Shown one piece after another: positions 10,643 through 21,477 of a stretch of 64,000 bases of DNA (position 1 is its first letter; every line of letters starts with the position of its first letter). The notes under the pieces were generated by a model. That model saw only the letters and a list, made by a program, of their open reading frames with translations. It did no database searches and had not been told where the DNA came from. This DNA comes from Pseudeuparius sepicola (taxonomy: Eukaryota; Arthropoda; Insecta; Coleoptera; Anthribidae), in the NCBI GenBank assembly GCA_963920635.1, contig OY987307.1, positions 3,472,001 through 3,536,000 on the forward strand, written 5' to 3'. Both the position numbers and the translations under genes were made by a program.

Positions 10643-12724
10643 CTTTACTCTAAAGAAAAAAACGGTGTTTTTTGCAAATATTGTGCACTTTTTGCAAAAA
10701 CTGGGGGTGTCAATAAATCATCTCCCCTGTTTAAGCTTGTTACAATACCACTCAACAAATACTCAAAATTATTAGGAAAGGATGGGGATCTAATAGGCCA
10801 TGAAAAAAATCATTATAAGAAATCTGTTAACAAAGCGAAAACATTTTTAGAAAATTATAACAACCCACAAAAACAAATTATTAATATGTTCGATTCAAAG
10901 AGACTTGAACAGATAGATGAAAATCGGAAAAAGCCTAAAAAAATCAATTATTTTTTTAGGACGACAAAATATTGCCTTACGAGGTCATCGTCATTCTGTC
11001 AAAATTACCGATGAGTCGGACATAAATGAAGGAAACTTTAGAGAACTATTACGCTTTCGAAAGAAAAGTGGGGACCAAATGTTGCAAGATCACTTGGAAA
11101 CAGCGACAACATTCACGCAATATATAAGCTGTACAGTGCAAAATGAAATAATCATTTGTTGAGGCGAAGAAATTTTAGATAATATTTTGGAAAAGATCAA
11201 AAAAGAAAGTCAGTTTTACAGTTTAATTTTTGACGAAACGACTGACATTAGTCACACTTCACAAATGTCAATTGTTATTCGATATATTGACCACGAGAGT
11301 AATAAGTATATTCGCGAAGATTTTGTACATTTTTTAGATTGCCACAAGGAAAACTATGACGATTTTACAAAAGAACCAGATTTGACAGGAAAAATATTAG
11401 CAGAGACGGTTTTAAATTTTTTAAGAAAGGTGGGACTTAATTTTGAGAACTGCGTGGGCATAGGTACGGATACGTGCAGTGTAATGATGTCTGAACAAAA
11501 AGGTGCCGTTATGGAATTGCAAAAACATTTAAAAAATGCGATAAAATGTCCTTGTGTTAGTCATTCTTTAAATTTATCCATATCAAAAAGTAACAACGTA
11601 CAGGACATTAGAAACTGCGTTGGAATCATGAAAGAAATAATTAGCTTTTTCACGGCCTCACCAAAACGAAACAAAGTTTTGCTTTACACCAACAACGAAC
11701 AACTAATCAAATTATGTGAGACCAGATGGGCAGAAAGGCATGAATCGGTGTTAAAATTTAAAATTTGTTATAAAAATATTCATGAATGTTTGGAGCTTAT
11801 ATCACAATGGAATGATAGAGGACTCTGCATCCAAAGTCCAAATCCTGTTAATTTCTTTAAGAACCACAAATTTTATAGTTTCTCTACACTGCTTATCTTT
11901 TGTTTTGTCAACCACTGTTGGCTTGAGTAAAGTTTTTCAAAAAGTAAATATCGACAAAGAAGAGGCCCAAACACTACTTAATGATATAAAATTAATATTT
12001 AAACAAAAAAGGGAAGACCCTGAAGAAGCATTTGGAGCTATTTTCGAAGAAATAAAAAATATTCATGACAGTTTTGAACTTCCAGTTTCCATTCCACGTA
12101 GGGTTTCTAATCAGAAAAATCGGTCGAATTTTGAAACGAACGATCCTGAAAAATATTTTCGCCTGAGTATATATATTCCTTTGCTAGACAACTTTATGCA
12201 AGACTTAGATTTTCGATTTAATTCTGAGTTGTTTAACGTTCTAGAATTGAACTCTTTGGTTCCAAACAACAGCACCAAAAAATCTGCAACTGGATATGTA
12301 ACTGCAAAAACGACAATTTCAAATTATTTACAAAAAATTACAGGTGAAAACCCTGATTTAATTTCCACAAGATTGAATGCAGAAATTGATTTATGGATGG
12401 AAAAATGGAAAGGCATTCCTATCGAAAGTGTCCCAAATTCAGCCATAAGCGCTTTGCAGCAGTGCGATAAACTTATAACTTATTTACCCTACAATTAATG
12501 TAGCTCTGTCTTTGTTGGTGGTATTGCCAGTAAGCGTTGCTAGTGCAGATCATAGTTTTTCTTATTTAAATAGACTAAAGACCTGGCTAAGGTCAACTAC
12601 TCACCAAGAAAGATTAGTTGGATTGGCGCTTATGTATATAAATAGAGATATTAAAATCGACCCCGAACAAGTTATCGATAGATTTTCAAAAATTAAAAAA
12701 AGAAGATTACCTTTTGTCTTGTAA
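10643..12724 (+). pseudogene. hAT transposase, main part (broken)
   Basis: This continues the hAT gene after the Harbinger insertion. In order it shows the rest of a TTF-type finger (GVFCKYCALFAKTGGV) and a DUF4371-like segment (11187 on: IFDETTDISHTSQMSIVIRY). Then come the RNase H-like core with GIGTDTCSVMM, the CVSHSLNLS motif and ETRWAERHESV, and finally the C-terminal dimerisation region SVASADHSFSYLNRLKTWL at about 12535-12600. Frame breaks or stops occur near 10915, 11160, 11830 and 12498. It is inactive as read and belongs to the ZMYM1/THAP0-like hAT group. Confidence 0.85.
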
Positions 12725-12954
12725 ATATTTAGCAAGTTTTTTTTTTCAAAAATGTTTGATATTAACAATAACAAATAGTTGCAGATTGTCTTGTGTGTAG
12801 ACTGTAGTCTTAAGTGTTTGAAAATGTTCAGAGTTTTGATTAAAAATGATTTTTTTTGTTTTAATCTTTTTTAATTTTTCTTATAGCTATAACTTAGCCC
12901 AACCCTTTATTACCCCTCCCAGAGTGATTTTCACGCGTCGCCACTGATGCTACG

Positions 12955-13340
12955 GCTAAAATATATCTTTGATCTCTATTAAAATAAAGAGACAGCATTC
13001 AGTTTCCTTAACCTCCATGTATGCCCTAAAGTCCAAGAAAAATTCGATATCTTGGCAACGCTGCATCCAAAATACAAAACAAAAAAACGGTTCTGTAGCA
13101 AATTTCATGGAGAATGCAATATTCCAAAGGATTAATGCAATTGTCAAAACCTAAATATTTTATTTTTGTCCTGCAAATACGAATCGCCCTGTATATGTGA
13201 AAATAAAAGAGAGGTTACGTCCACTGCCAACCTTACAACTTTTGTATTCAAGTTTTTTTCGTATCTCTTACGGTTCCTGAGATACAGGGGGTATAGGTCA
13301 AACTATTTGGGACACTCTGTATATACCTACAATAAGGCAA
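12955..13340. repeat. Large foldback element, outer right arm
   Basis: Reverse complement of 5581-5957 with few changes, ending GGGACACTCTGTATATACCTAC. It was separated from its inner part (6333-6447) by the hAT insertion. Confidence 0.9.
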
Positions 13341-13526
13341 AAAAATTCTCAGTTCTAATCATGTTACCCTTAGCTAAAAGAAACCGCGCTTTCATTGAAG
13401 CATAACTGAGACAGTATGGTTTTTTAAAGAGGGCAAATATTCAAGTGCACGTTCTGTCCCCCCGCTACCATGCTAATTTTACAAATATAATTTGCACGAA
13501 AATACACCTCTTTTTCGTTATTAAAA

Positions 13527-13615
13527 TAATAGTAATTGCCTCCCTCCCACTCAAAGCAATTAGTTGATTCTGGAGCATTGTGAGGGTGGGTGAGAATAAT
13601 TATTATTATTATTGT
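13527..13615. repeat. Short interspersed repeat, copy 2
   Basis: Shares the AATAGTAATTGCC start, CATTGTGAGGGTG core and terminal (ATT)n tract with the copies at 1300 and 50147. It ends a few bases before the pogo element at 13621. Confidence 0.7.
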
Positions 13616-13631
13616 TACTAGGGTAAAGGCA

Positions 13632-14211
13632 CCAGTGAATGAATAGTCACCAGTAAATGAACAATATCCTATTATTCTTTGAACATTAAGAAATCAGTTC
13701 GTTTGGCAAAATTAGCCTCTATGTAATCGGATATAACGTTCATTTTTCTATCAAGTTCATTCATTGGTTTGAATTGGTCACGCGACCTTTCATTGCGGTG
13801 ACTGCCATTTAGTGAAGCGAAGTGCGAGTGAGCTGTGCAGAGGAAATCGTAGTAAGGTAAGTACTGATGCATCATGTATGTTTCAATTACGTAGACTTTG
13901 CTACTTTGGCATTAAGTCACTAACTGTCGAATTTTATGGCGTATAAAGGTTTAAAAACCTTTTTTTAAAAGATAAAACACTAGAAAAGTTCACGCCTTAT
14001 ATTAAATTAAGCTGTTCATTTACTGGTTCACTGTTTGTATAAAAATCCAGTAAATGAACATTGTGTTCCTTCACTGGGTTTTCAGTATAAGTTGCATATT
14101 TCGCGGTTTTATGCTCTATAGGTTAGTATATAAGGTCTCGATTCAGAATCTAACCTCAAAACCATCATCTTACTTCTGGTACCAGTAGATGATCAGGTGT
14201 TCATTCACTGG
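13632..14211. promoter_or_regulatory. Repeated GTTCATTyACTGG motifs and 5'UTR intron of pogo 1
   Basis: Copies, either strand, start near 13633, 13649, 13756, 14013, 14047, 14064 and 14199. More lie at 17243, 17269 and about 17289/40559, and a variant is next to the right TIR at 40748. A 5'UTR exon appears to end at GTAAG|GTAAGTA (about 13856), and the intron ends TTTTGTTAG|ATG at 14257. Four of the copies are therefore intronic and directly upstream of the start codon. They are probably binding sites for the transposase's helix-turn-helix domains. Confidence 0.65.
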
Positions 14212-14257
14212 GCGAATCAAATGAACTCTACTGAACACTTTTTTTTTATTTTGTTAG

Positions 14258-16921
14258 ATGTCCACAAAAAGACCCTACATCAGATTTCGGTATTCCGAAG
14301 ATCAGCTGAAATTGGCTATAGAAGAAATTCGCACTGACAAATTAAGTTTGAATGCAGCTTCAATAAAATACAACATACCCAAGTCTACTCTCAGTTACAA
14401 AACAAGAAATGTTGTACCACTTGTGCGAAAAATGGGCCCACCATCCATTTTATCTAAAGAAGAGGAACAAAAACTGGAAGACTGGATCATAGCCAAAGCA
14501 AAACTAGGATTTCCTATGCACCACAATGAGGTCCAATTAGCTGTTCAAAATATAGTCAAAGCAACTGGCCGTGAAAATCCTTTCACAGAAGATAAACCAG
14601 GGAAAAAATGGTTCCAACTGTTTTTGAAAAGAAGACCACTCATAGTGAAAAGGAATACAGAAGTCATTTCGAAAGCTCGGGCAACGGTTACCGAGGAGAC
14701 AATCAGGAGCTGGTTTTCTGATTTGAATGATTTTCTCAGAGAGGAAGGAAAAGTAGATATTATGAGCGACCCGACCAGAATATTTAATGCTGATGAAACT
14801 GGAATGCAGTTTTGCCCAAAAACAGGAAAGCTTTTAGGGCCAAAAAGTTACAAAAACTTTTATACAGTGAGCAGTGGCCCAGAAAAAGAAAGTATGACGG
14901 TACTTTGCAATTTTTCGGCTTCTGGTTTAATAGTACCGCCAATGATTATTGTGCCTTATAAGCGAGTACCGCGTGATATAGCAATGTCAATCCCAGATAC
15001 CTATTTCCTTGGAAGATCTGATTCGGGTTGGATGGTCTCTGAAACCTTCTATGAGTATATTACAAATTGCTTTTACCCTTGGTTAAAAGAAAATAATATT
15101 CAGCTGCCAGTGATTCTATTCCTAGATGGCCATAAATCGCATATAAGCGTAGAGTTATATGAATTTTGTATTGAAAAGATGATATGCCTGTTTTGTCTAC
15201 CCCCAAATGCGACCCATATAATTCAGCCTTGTGACGTTGCAATATTTAAGCCCCTGAAGACAGCTTGGAAGCGTGTGGTCCATGAACATCAACAGACAAC
15301 TAGTAAGTACATAACGAAAGGTACATTTGCGCCTCTTTTTGAGAAAGCATTCACATCAATCAAGGCTGATGTCATTAGGAATGGCTTTCGATGTTGTGGG
15401 TTATATCCTCTAAATCCAAATGCAATAGACTACGAAAAAACAATAAGATTTAGAAGAAACGAAATGTTTCCAAACCAACAGAGTTCAAATTCTTCTCAGC
15501 CACCCAGCGTAGATGATCTAAAAGCCACAACAAAAGTTTTGCAATATTACTTTAAGGATAAGTGTAGTGATTCAACTTCAGATATTTATAGCGTTTATCA
15601 AAGATGTGCTGTTGAAGAGACACCAGGTACCTCGGTAGGTCCTACCGATGCACTCGAGGATGCCGTTAATGGTGAGCGTGATCTGGTATTGACAGAATTC
15701 TTGATAGACAATCTGCCTCTACAATTTGATGATGTGCTCTACGACCCAACGAACACAGCACTCAATGATGAATATATCGGCCAAGCAGAAAAAATGAATT
15801 TACACAACTCTGACGAAACAATTGTAACAGATTTAAACGAAGATTATTTACGAGACGAATCACCAACTACGAGTATGTTTGGCACTAACATAAATAGTGC
15901 AAATAGTGCCAAAGATATAAAACAAATAGAAGACAAAGTGAATCCACAGGTATATGAAGAAGCCGCTGACAATAATGAAATAAAAGAAGCCAGGAGAGTA
16001 GATTCTGACTTGAAAAAAACGGATGAGAGTAATATAACAGAGAAAAACAAGATTGAGGAATTGGATGAAAACCATAGAACAAAGAAAAACGAAGTTGATG
16101 AACCGGATGAAGGCAATATAACAGCGAAAAACGGAGTTGGGAAACGAGATACATGTATTACAGCAGAGAAGAACGAAGTTGGAGAAGTTTTAAACTTAAA
16201 TGAGAAAATACTTATTTTAAGCGAATTGGACAAAGATACAAACTTAAACGAAAGCAATAATGCAACAGAGACTGAAGAAAACGAGACCAAAGATACAAAT
16301 TTAGATAAAGGCGAAAAATTAGACGAAATAGCTGTGAAGGACATTCCTGAAATAAGAGGTCCTAATGAAAATGTTGCCTTTGAGGCAATAAGCGCCATAT
16401 TAGAACCAACGTTAGATCGCGAAGAAATTACTTTAGCTACAAATAGTACAAAAGAACGTCATAATAATGGCCCAGCTGAAAATGTTTCAACAAACTGTGA
16501 TCCTGATGCAATTACCTGTGATACTAAGACTGATAATAATTTCAGTAGCGATAATCCTAGTATATTAGAAAAAACAACAGACCAATGTAGTGATGTGCCA
16601 AATGTCATAATATTGAGTGATATTGTAATATCAGAGCCTAGTACAAGTTCTGCTGAAGATATTTGGAAAAAAGTTTTGCATTGGCCAAGAATCAATGAAA
16701 CTACAAAAAATAAAAAGGCAACAAAACCAATGCCATTTGCTTTGACTTCAAAGCAGTGGAAAAACTATTATGACGAAAAAGAGAAAATCAAAAATGAAAA
16801 ATTGATGTCCATTAAGCAGAAGGCGGACGACAGAAAGAGAAAAGCACTAGAGAAAAACGAGAGGAACTCTAAAAAAGTAAAAATCAAAAGAAGAATAACA
16901 AAGAAAATAACAATGAGGTAG
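14258..16921 (+). CDS. pogo/CENP-B-like transposase 1
   Basis: The ATG directly follows an acceptor (TTTTGTTAG). Residues ~8-50 form a psq-type helix-turn-helix (AASIKYNIPKSTLSYK), and residues ~60-140 a CENP-B-type second DNA-binding region. The DDE_1 catalytic domain has its acidic residues at D179 (FNADETG), D290 (LFLDGHKSH) and D326 (IIQPCDVAIF), the DDD pattern of pogo transposases. Residues ~480-780 are an acidic, low-complexity linker with degenerate 13-17-residue repeats (TEKNEVDE-like), followed by a basic tail. The frame ends at a stop at 16919, but a conserved C-terminal domain continues in another frame. The switch point is a run of six A at 16871-16876, so the full protein was probably ~990 residues. 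Confidence 0.9.
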   Translation: MSTKRPYIRFRYSEDQLKLAIEEIRTDKLSLNAASIKYNIPKSTLSYKTRNVVPLVRKMGPPSILSKEEEQKLEDWIIAKAKLGFPMHHNEVQLAVQNIVKATGRENPFTEDKPGKKWFQLFLKRRPLIVKRNTEVISKARATVTEETIRSWFSDLNDFLREEGKVDIMSDPTRIFNADETGMQFCPKTGKLLGPKSYKNFYTVSSGPEKESMTVLCNFSASGLIVPPMIIVPYKRVPRDIAMSIPDTYFLGRSDSGWMVSETFYEYITNCFYPWLKENNIQLPVILFLDGHKSHISVELYEFCIEKMICLFCLPPNATHIIQPCDVAIFKPLKTAWKRVVHEHQQTTSKYITKGTFAPLFEKAFTSIKADVIRNGFRCCGLYPLNPNAIDYEKTIRFRRNEMFPNQQSSNSSQPPSVDDLKATTKVLQYYFKDKCSDSTSDIYSVYQRCAVEETPGTSVGPTDALEDAVNGERDLVLTEFLIDNLPLQFDDVLYDPTNTALNDEYIGQAEKMNLHNSDETIVTDLNEDYLRDESPTTSMFGTNINSANSAKDIKQIEDKVNPQVYEEAADNNEIKEARRVDSDLKKTDESNITEKNKIEELDENHRTKKNEVDEPDEGNITAKNGVGKRDTCITAEKNEVGEVLNLNEKILILSELDKDTNLNESNNATETEENETKDTNLDKGEKLDEIAVKDIPEIRGPNENVAFEAISAILEPTLDREEITLATNSTKERHNNGPAENVSTNCDPDAITCDTKTDNNFSSDNPSILEKTTDQCSDVPNVIILSDIVISEPSTSSAEDIWKKVLHWPRINETTKNKKATKPMPFALTSKQWKNYYDEKEKIKNEKLMSIKQKADDRKRKALEKNERNSKKVKIKRRITKKITMR

Positions 16922-17229
16922 TTAGTAGAAAACATGATGTCCGGGAAAAGAATCAACCCGCCAAGAAAACGAAATATTTCAGCAAGGAAGAATACCAAAT
17001 AGATGATTTTGTTATTGTCCGATATGACAAAAGCTTATTTCCCGGGCAAATTACCGATAAGGATGAAGAATACGAGGTGTCTACGATGACAAAAGCACAA
17101 GAAGGTCTATGGAAATGGCCAAAGAAAACCGACAAAATTTGGTACAAAAAGGATGATGTCTTGAAACAAATCCCAGTTCCAGAAGTCAATGCAGAAGGCT
17201 TTTATGAAATAAATGAAATGGATGATTAG
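16922..17229 (+). pseudogene. Out-of-frame C-terminal domain of pogo transposase 1
   Basis: In the frame one base off from the main gene the protein continues (VVSRKHDVREKNQ) into a domain reading DDFVIVRYDKSLFPGQI, then GLWKWPKKTDKIWYKKDDVL, and stops at 17227-17229. The third pogo element has the same domain at 62299-62490 (YVIVKYEGELYPAKVL, then WKWPNLPDLLWYKEQDIV). The pattern of short strands with conserved aromatics looks like a small SH3/Tudor-like barrel. That fold is inferred. Confidence 0.75.
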
Positions 17230-17298
17230 ACTCCGAATAGGCATGTTCATTCATTGGAGGAACGGGTGTTCATTTGCTGGAATTTTCTGTTCATTTAC

Positions 17299-17485
17299 AT
17301 GTCCGTGAAGCTAGCTCCTAACTACGACCTGGCTCCTAGAATTTTACAGTGGACCAGTAAAGCAGTGCTTTTTAGGAGCTGACTTCCACCGTGAAGCTAG
17401 CTCCCAAATCATCATATTACAGGGGGGTATTTAAACAAAAAATGTAAAGCCAAAGCCGTCGGGCAAAATTGGGGGTGAAAAAACA
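17299..17485. repeat. Left terminal inverted repeat of giant element
   Basis: Matches 40390-40558 in reverse complement over almost all of its length. It carries an internal duplication of the tip (CCGTGAAGCTAGCTCC occurs at about 17303 and again near 17391). The second giant copy at 42050 has the same tip but lacks ~22 bases between the two duplicates. Confidence 0.92.
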
Positions 17486-20213
17486 GTGGCGGCGGTGGAA
17501 ATTGGGAAAGTACCCAAATGAACTCGGATCGGGAAAACTGTTGGTGATTGGACGGAGGGCATCCCGTGGTACAAGAAAAAATAAAGACAGTGGCGTGGCA
17601 AACGTCAGTGGCGGCGGTGGAAATGGGGAAAACGCTTAAATGAACTAGGATCGGGAAAACTATTGGGGGGTGTTTAGAGGACCCCTCGAGGTGCGGAAAA
17701 AAAATTAGACAGTGGCGTGGCAAACGTCAGTGGCGGCGGAGGAAATTGGGAAAGTGCCCAAATGAACTGGGATCGGGAAAACTTTTGGTGGGCGGGTAGA
17801 CGGCACCCTGGGGTGCACGAAAAAATAAAGACAGTGGCGTGGCAAACGTCAGTGGCGGCGGTGGAAATTGGGAAAACGCTTAAATGAACTAGGATCGGGA
17901 AAACTATTGGGGGGTGTTTAGAGGACCCCTCGAGGTGCGGAAAAAAATTAGACAGTGGCGTGGCAAACGTCAGTGGCGGCGGAGGAAATTGGGAAAGTGC
18001 CCAAATGAACTGGGATCGGGAAAACTTTTGGTGGGCGGGTAGACGGCACCCCGGGGTGCACGAAAAAATAAAGACAGTGGCGTGGCAAACGTCATTGGCG
18101 GCGGTGGAAATTGGGAAAACACTTAAATGAACTAGAATCGAGAAAACTATTGGGGGGTGTCTAGAGGACCCCTCGAGGTGCCGAAAAAAATTAGACAGTG
18201 GCGTGGCAAACGTCAGTGGCAGCGGTGGAAATTGGGAAAGTACCCAAATGAACTCGGATCGGGAAAACTTTTGGTGAGTGGGTAGACGGCACCCCGAGGT
18301 ACAAGAAAAAATAAATACAGTGGCGTGGCAAACGTCAGTGGCGGCGGTGGAAATTGGGAAAGTGCCCAAATGAACTGGGATCGGGAAAACTTTTGGTGGG
18401 TGGGTAGACGGCACCCCGAGGTACAAGAAAAAATAAATACAGTACCGTGGCAAACGTCAGTGGCGGCGGTGGAAATTGGGAAAGTATCCAAATGAGCTAG
18501 GATCGGGAAAACTTTTGGTGGGTGAGTAGAAGAAGGCACCCCGAGGTACAAGAAAAAATAAATACAGTGGCGTGGCAAACATCAGTGGCGGCGGTGGAAA
18601 TTGGGAAAACGCTTAAATGAACTAGGATCGGGAAAACTATTGGGGGATGTTTAGAGGATCCCTCGAGGTGCCGAAAAAAAATTAGACAGTAGCGTGGCAA
18701 ACGTCAGTGGCGGCGGTGGAAATTGGGAAAACGCTTAAATGAACTAGGATTGGGAAAACTATTGGTGGTGTTTGGAGGACCCCTCGAGGTGCCGAAAAAA
18801 AAATTAGACAGTGGCGTGGCAAACGTCAGTGGCGGCGGTGGAAATTGGGGAAACGCTTAAATGAACTAGGATCGGGAAAACTTTTGGGGGTGTTTAGAGG
18901 ACCCCTCGAGGTGCCGAAAAAAAATTAGACAGTGGCGTGGCAAACGTCAGTGGCGGCGGTGGAAATTGGGAAAACGCTTAAATGAACTAGGATCGGGAAA
19001 ACTATTAGGGGGTGTTCAGAGGACCCCTCGAGGTGCCGAAAAAAAATTAGACAGTGGCGTGGCAAACGTCAGTCGCAGCGGTGGAAATTGGGAAAAAGCT
19101 TAAATGAACTAGGATCGGGAAAACTATTGGGGGATGTTTAGAGGATCCCTCGAGGTGCCGAAAAAAAATTAGACAGTAGCGTGGCAAACGTCAGCGGCGG
19201 CGGTGGAAATTGGGAAAGTACTCAAATGAACTAGGATCGGGAAAACTATTAGGGGGTGTTCAGAGGACTCCTCGAGGTGCCGAAAAAAAATAGACAGTGG
19301 CGTGGCAAACGTCAGTGGCGGCGGTGGAAATTGGGAAAGTGCCCAAATGAACTGGGATCGGGAAAACTTTTGGTGGGTGGGTAGACGGCACCCCGAGGTA
19401 CAAGAAAAAATAAATACAGTGGCGTGGCAAACATCAGTGGCGGCGGTGGAAATTGGAAAATCCCTTAAATGAACTACGATCGGGAAAACTATTGGGTGTT
19501 TCGAGGACCCCTCGAGGTGCCGAAAAAAAATTAGACAGTGGCGTGGCAAACGTCAGTGGTGGCGGTGGAAATTGGGAAAACGCTTAAATGAACTAGGATT
19601 GGGAAAACTATTGGGGGGTGTTTAGAGGACCCCTCGAGGTGCGGAAAAAAATTAGACAGTAGCGTGGCAAACGTCAGTGGCGGCGGTGGAAATTGGGAAA
19701 ACGCTTAAATGAACTATGATCGGGAAAACTATTAAAGGGTGTTTATAGGACCCCTCGAGGTTCCGAAAAAAAATAGACAGTGGCGTGGCAAACGTCAGTG
19801 GCGGCGGTGGAAATTGGGAAAGTACCCAAATGAGCTAGGATCGGGAAAACTTTTGGTGGGTGGGTAGACGGCACCCCGAGGTACAATAAAAAATAAATAC
19901 AGTGCCGTGGCAAACGTCAGTGGCGGCGGTGGAAATTGGGAAAGTATCCAAATGAGCTGGGATGGGAAAAACTTTTGGTGGGTAGGAAGACAGCACCCCG
20001 GGGTGCAAGAAAAAATAAAGACAGTGGCGTGGCAAACGTCAGTGGCGGCGGTGGAAATTGGGAAAGTGCCCAAATGAACTGGGATCGGGAAAACTTACGG
20101 TGGGTGGGTAGACGGCTCCCCGGGGTGCACGAAAAAATAAAGATAGTTTCGTGGCAAACGTCAGTGGCGGCGGTAGAAATTGGGAAAGTACCCAAATGAA
20201 CTCGGATCGGGAA
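17486..20213. repeat. ~120-bp satellite array, about 23 units (left)
   Basis: Each unit contains CAGTGGCGTGGCAAACGTCA and GGCGGCGGTGGAAATTGGG. Two subtypes alternate irregularly. Type A has AACGCTTAAATGAACTAGG, CTATTGGGGGGTGTTTAGAGG and CCTCGAGGTGCCG. Type B has GTGCCCAAATGAACTGGG, CTTTTGGTGGGTGGGTAGACG and CACCCCGGGGTGCAAG. Long open frames on the minus strand (reading VCHATVFIFSCT repeatedly) are by-products of the repeat. The array stops abruptly at 20213. Confidence 0.95.
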
Positions 20214-20967
20214 AAATACATAATATTGCACACATTTTACATACATTTTGACAACAAAGTGATAGAAAACTAATTGGCAATAAGGTCACTCACAGCTTCT
20301 AAAAATTATATTTTTTCAAAGCAACAATATAAAAAGTTATTACCTACAAAATATTTTGTGTTTGCACTGGATTGATAAACCATGTTTAAATTTATTCGAC
20401 ATTTAACGATTTGTAGACTGTGGCAACAAGAGGAGTCAGGCGTTAAACACTAATAGGTACCTACTGAACATGGTTTAACAAACAACAATGCAAATGACCA
20501 TTAATGGGCTTAAAATATAATAAATGTGTAGTTTCAATTTGTCCAGTGTGGATACAAATTGTGGAATATTGCTTTTTTATTCCCTTTAATATTCGTCATA
20601 TCAAAAAAAAATAAAATGTTAAGGGAAATTATTTTCTGCTCGGTGATTTGGTAAGAAAAATTTAAAAGAAGAAAGAACAAAATCTTCTTTCGAATCTCAA
20701 ATACCTACCTATAAACCTATAACAACGAATACAACGAATGTTGGGTGCTACGTTGCAGCCGTAGTTTAAGCTAGGTTAGCGGAACGCTTGGGGACTGGTT
20801 GGGAATCGACAACCCTCAATTTCATTCGTTGATTTGAATTCTGGGATTTTTCCCACTTATCAAATTGGCAGTTGTCGATTCCAAACTAGTGTCCAAGTGT
20901 TCCGCGAACGTAGCTATTGACAGTTAGATACCTATGCATCTGTTATGCCTACTTCTATTCAAAATTA

Positions 20968-21477
20968 GTTTATAGGAAGGTTATTATATTCGAAGACTTT
21001 GAAGGGAAGGGGGGGGGTAAGAGAGGCAAGGAGGCAAAGTGGCGAATTTAAGTTAGTAGCATTTACATGTGAATTTGGCGATTTAGTAACTCCCTAAACA
21101 TTTGCCACTTCCAGCCATAGGCACACACAGGTGTTTTTGGCATATTCATTTGACTCTTGCAATCAAAGGCGTGTTTCTTGTTTATTTTGACTATTTTGTG
21201 GTGCATACTATGTTACTAAAAATGTGGCAATCCGTTGTTTATTATATTTTCCCTCGTGGAATGTGTTGGTATTTTTTGTTTCCGACCTTCGGTAACTGCG
21301 CCACTGGCATCAAATGAGACGAACAAGAGCAAGTGGTGGGGGCGGCATAGTCGCGCGACGTTGCCGCTGTGGGCGGTGTGGCCGCCACACCGCCCACACC
21401 GGCAACGTCGGCAACTGTGGCGGGACGACCTTTAGTTTTGTTTGAGAGTGGGGGAATGCCCTAACCTTCCTATAAAC
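20968..21477. repeat. MITE-like element with 16-bp perfect TIRs
   Basis: GTTTATAGGAAGGTTA at 20968-20983 is exactly inverted at 21462-21477. The inside has no coding potential. It includes a strong GC-rich hairpin at 21358-21406 (arms GTTGCCGCTGTGGGCGGTGT and its complement, nearly perfect). Confidence 0.7.

Larger units (their letters stand above)
6448..12946 (+). mobile_element. hAT DNA transposon interrupted by a Harbinger element
   Basis: Left end CAGGGGCGACGGG and right end (reverse complement) CAGTGGCGACGCG are matching hAT-type TIRs. They are flanked by an 8-bp TSD, atactacg at 6440-6447 and atgctacg at 12947-12954 (7 of 8 identical), as expected for hAT. A G/C-rich subterminal run (GGGGGTAATAGGGGTAATTACC on the left, TATTACCCCTCCC on the right) is also shared in inverse orientation. 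The transposase gene reads left to right but is broken by frame changes and by a PIF/Harbinger insertion at 7554-10639. Without that insertion the element is about 3.4 kb. Confidence 0.92.

Noticed and set aside
15844..16398. 184-residue minus-strand frame and overlapping frames
   Set aside because: Antisense shadow of the acidic low-complexity linker of pogo transposase 1; serine/phenylalanine-rich without domain.
17486..20213. Regularly spaced repeats resembling a CRISPR array
   Set aside because: The units are contiguous tandem repeats without unique spacers, in a eukaryotic transposon end.
17412..20246. Long open frames on the minus strand with repeated cysteine/phenylalanine-rich peptides
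   Set aside because: They follow the ~120-bp satellite unit, recur in every array (also 39752-40535 and 42141-42738) and have no start or domain of their own.
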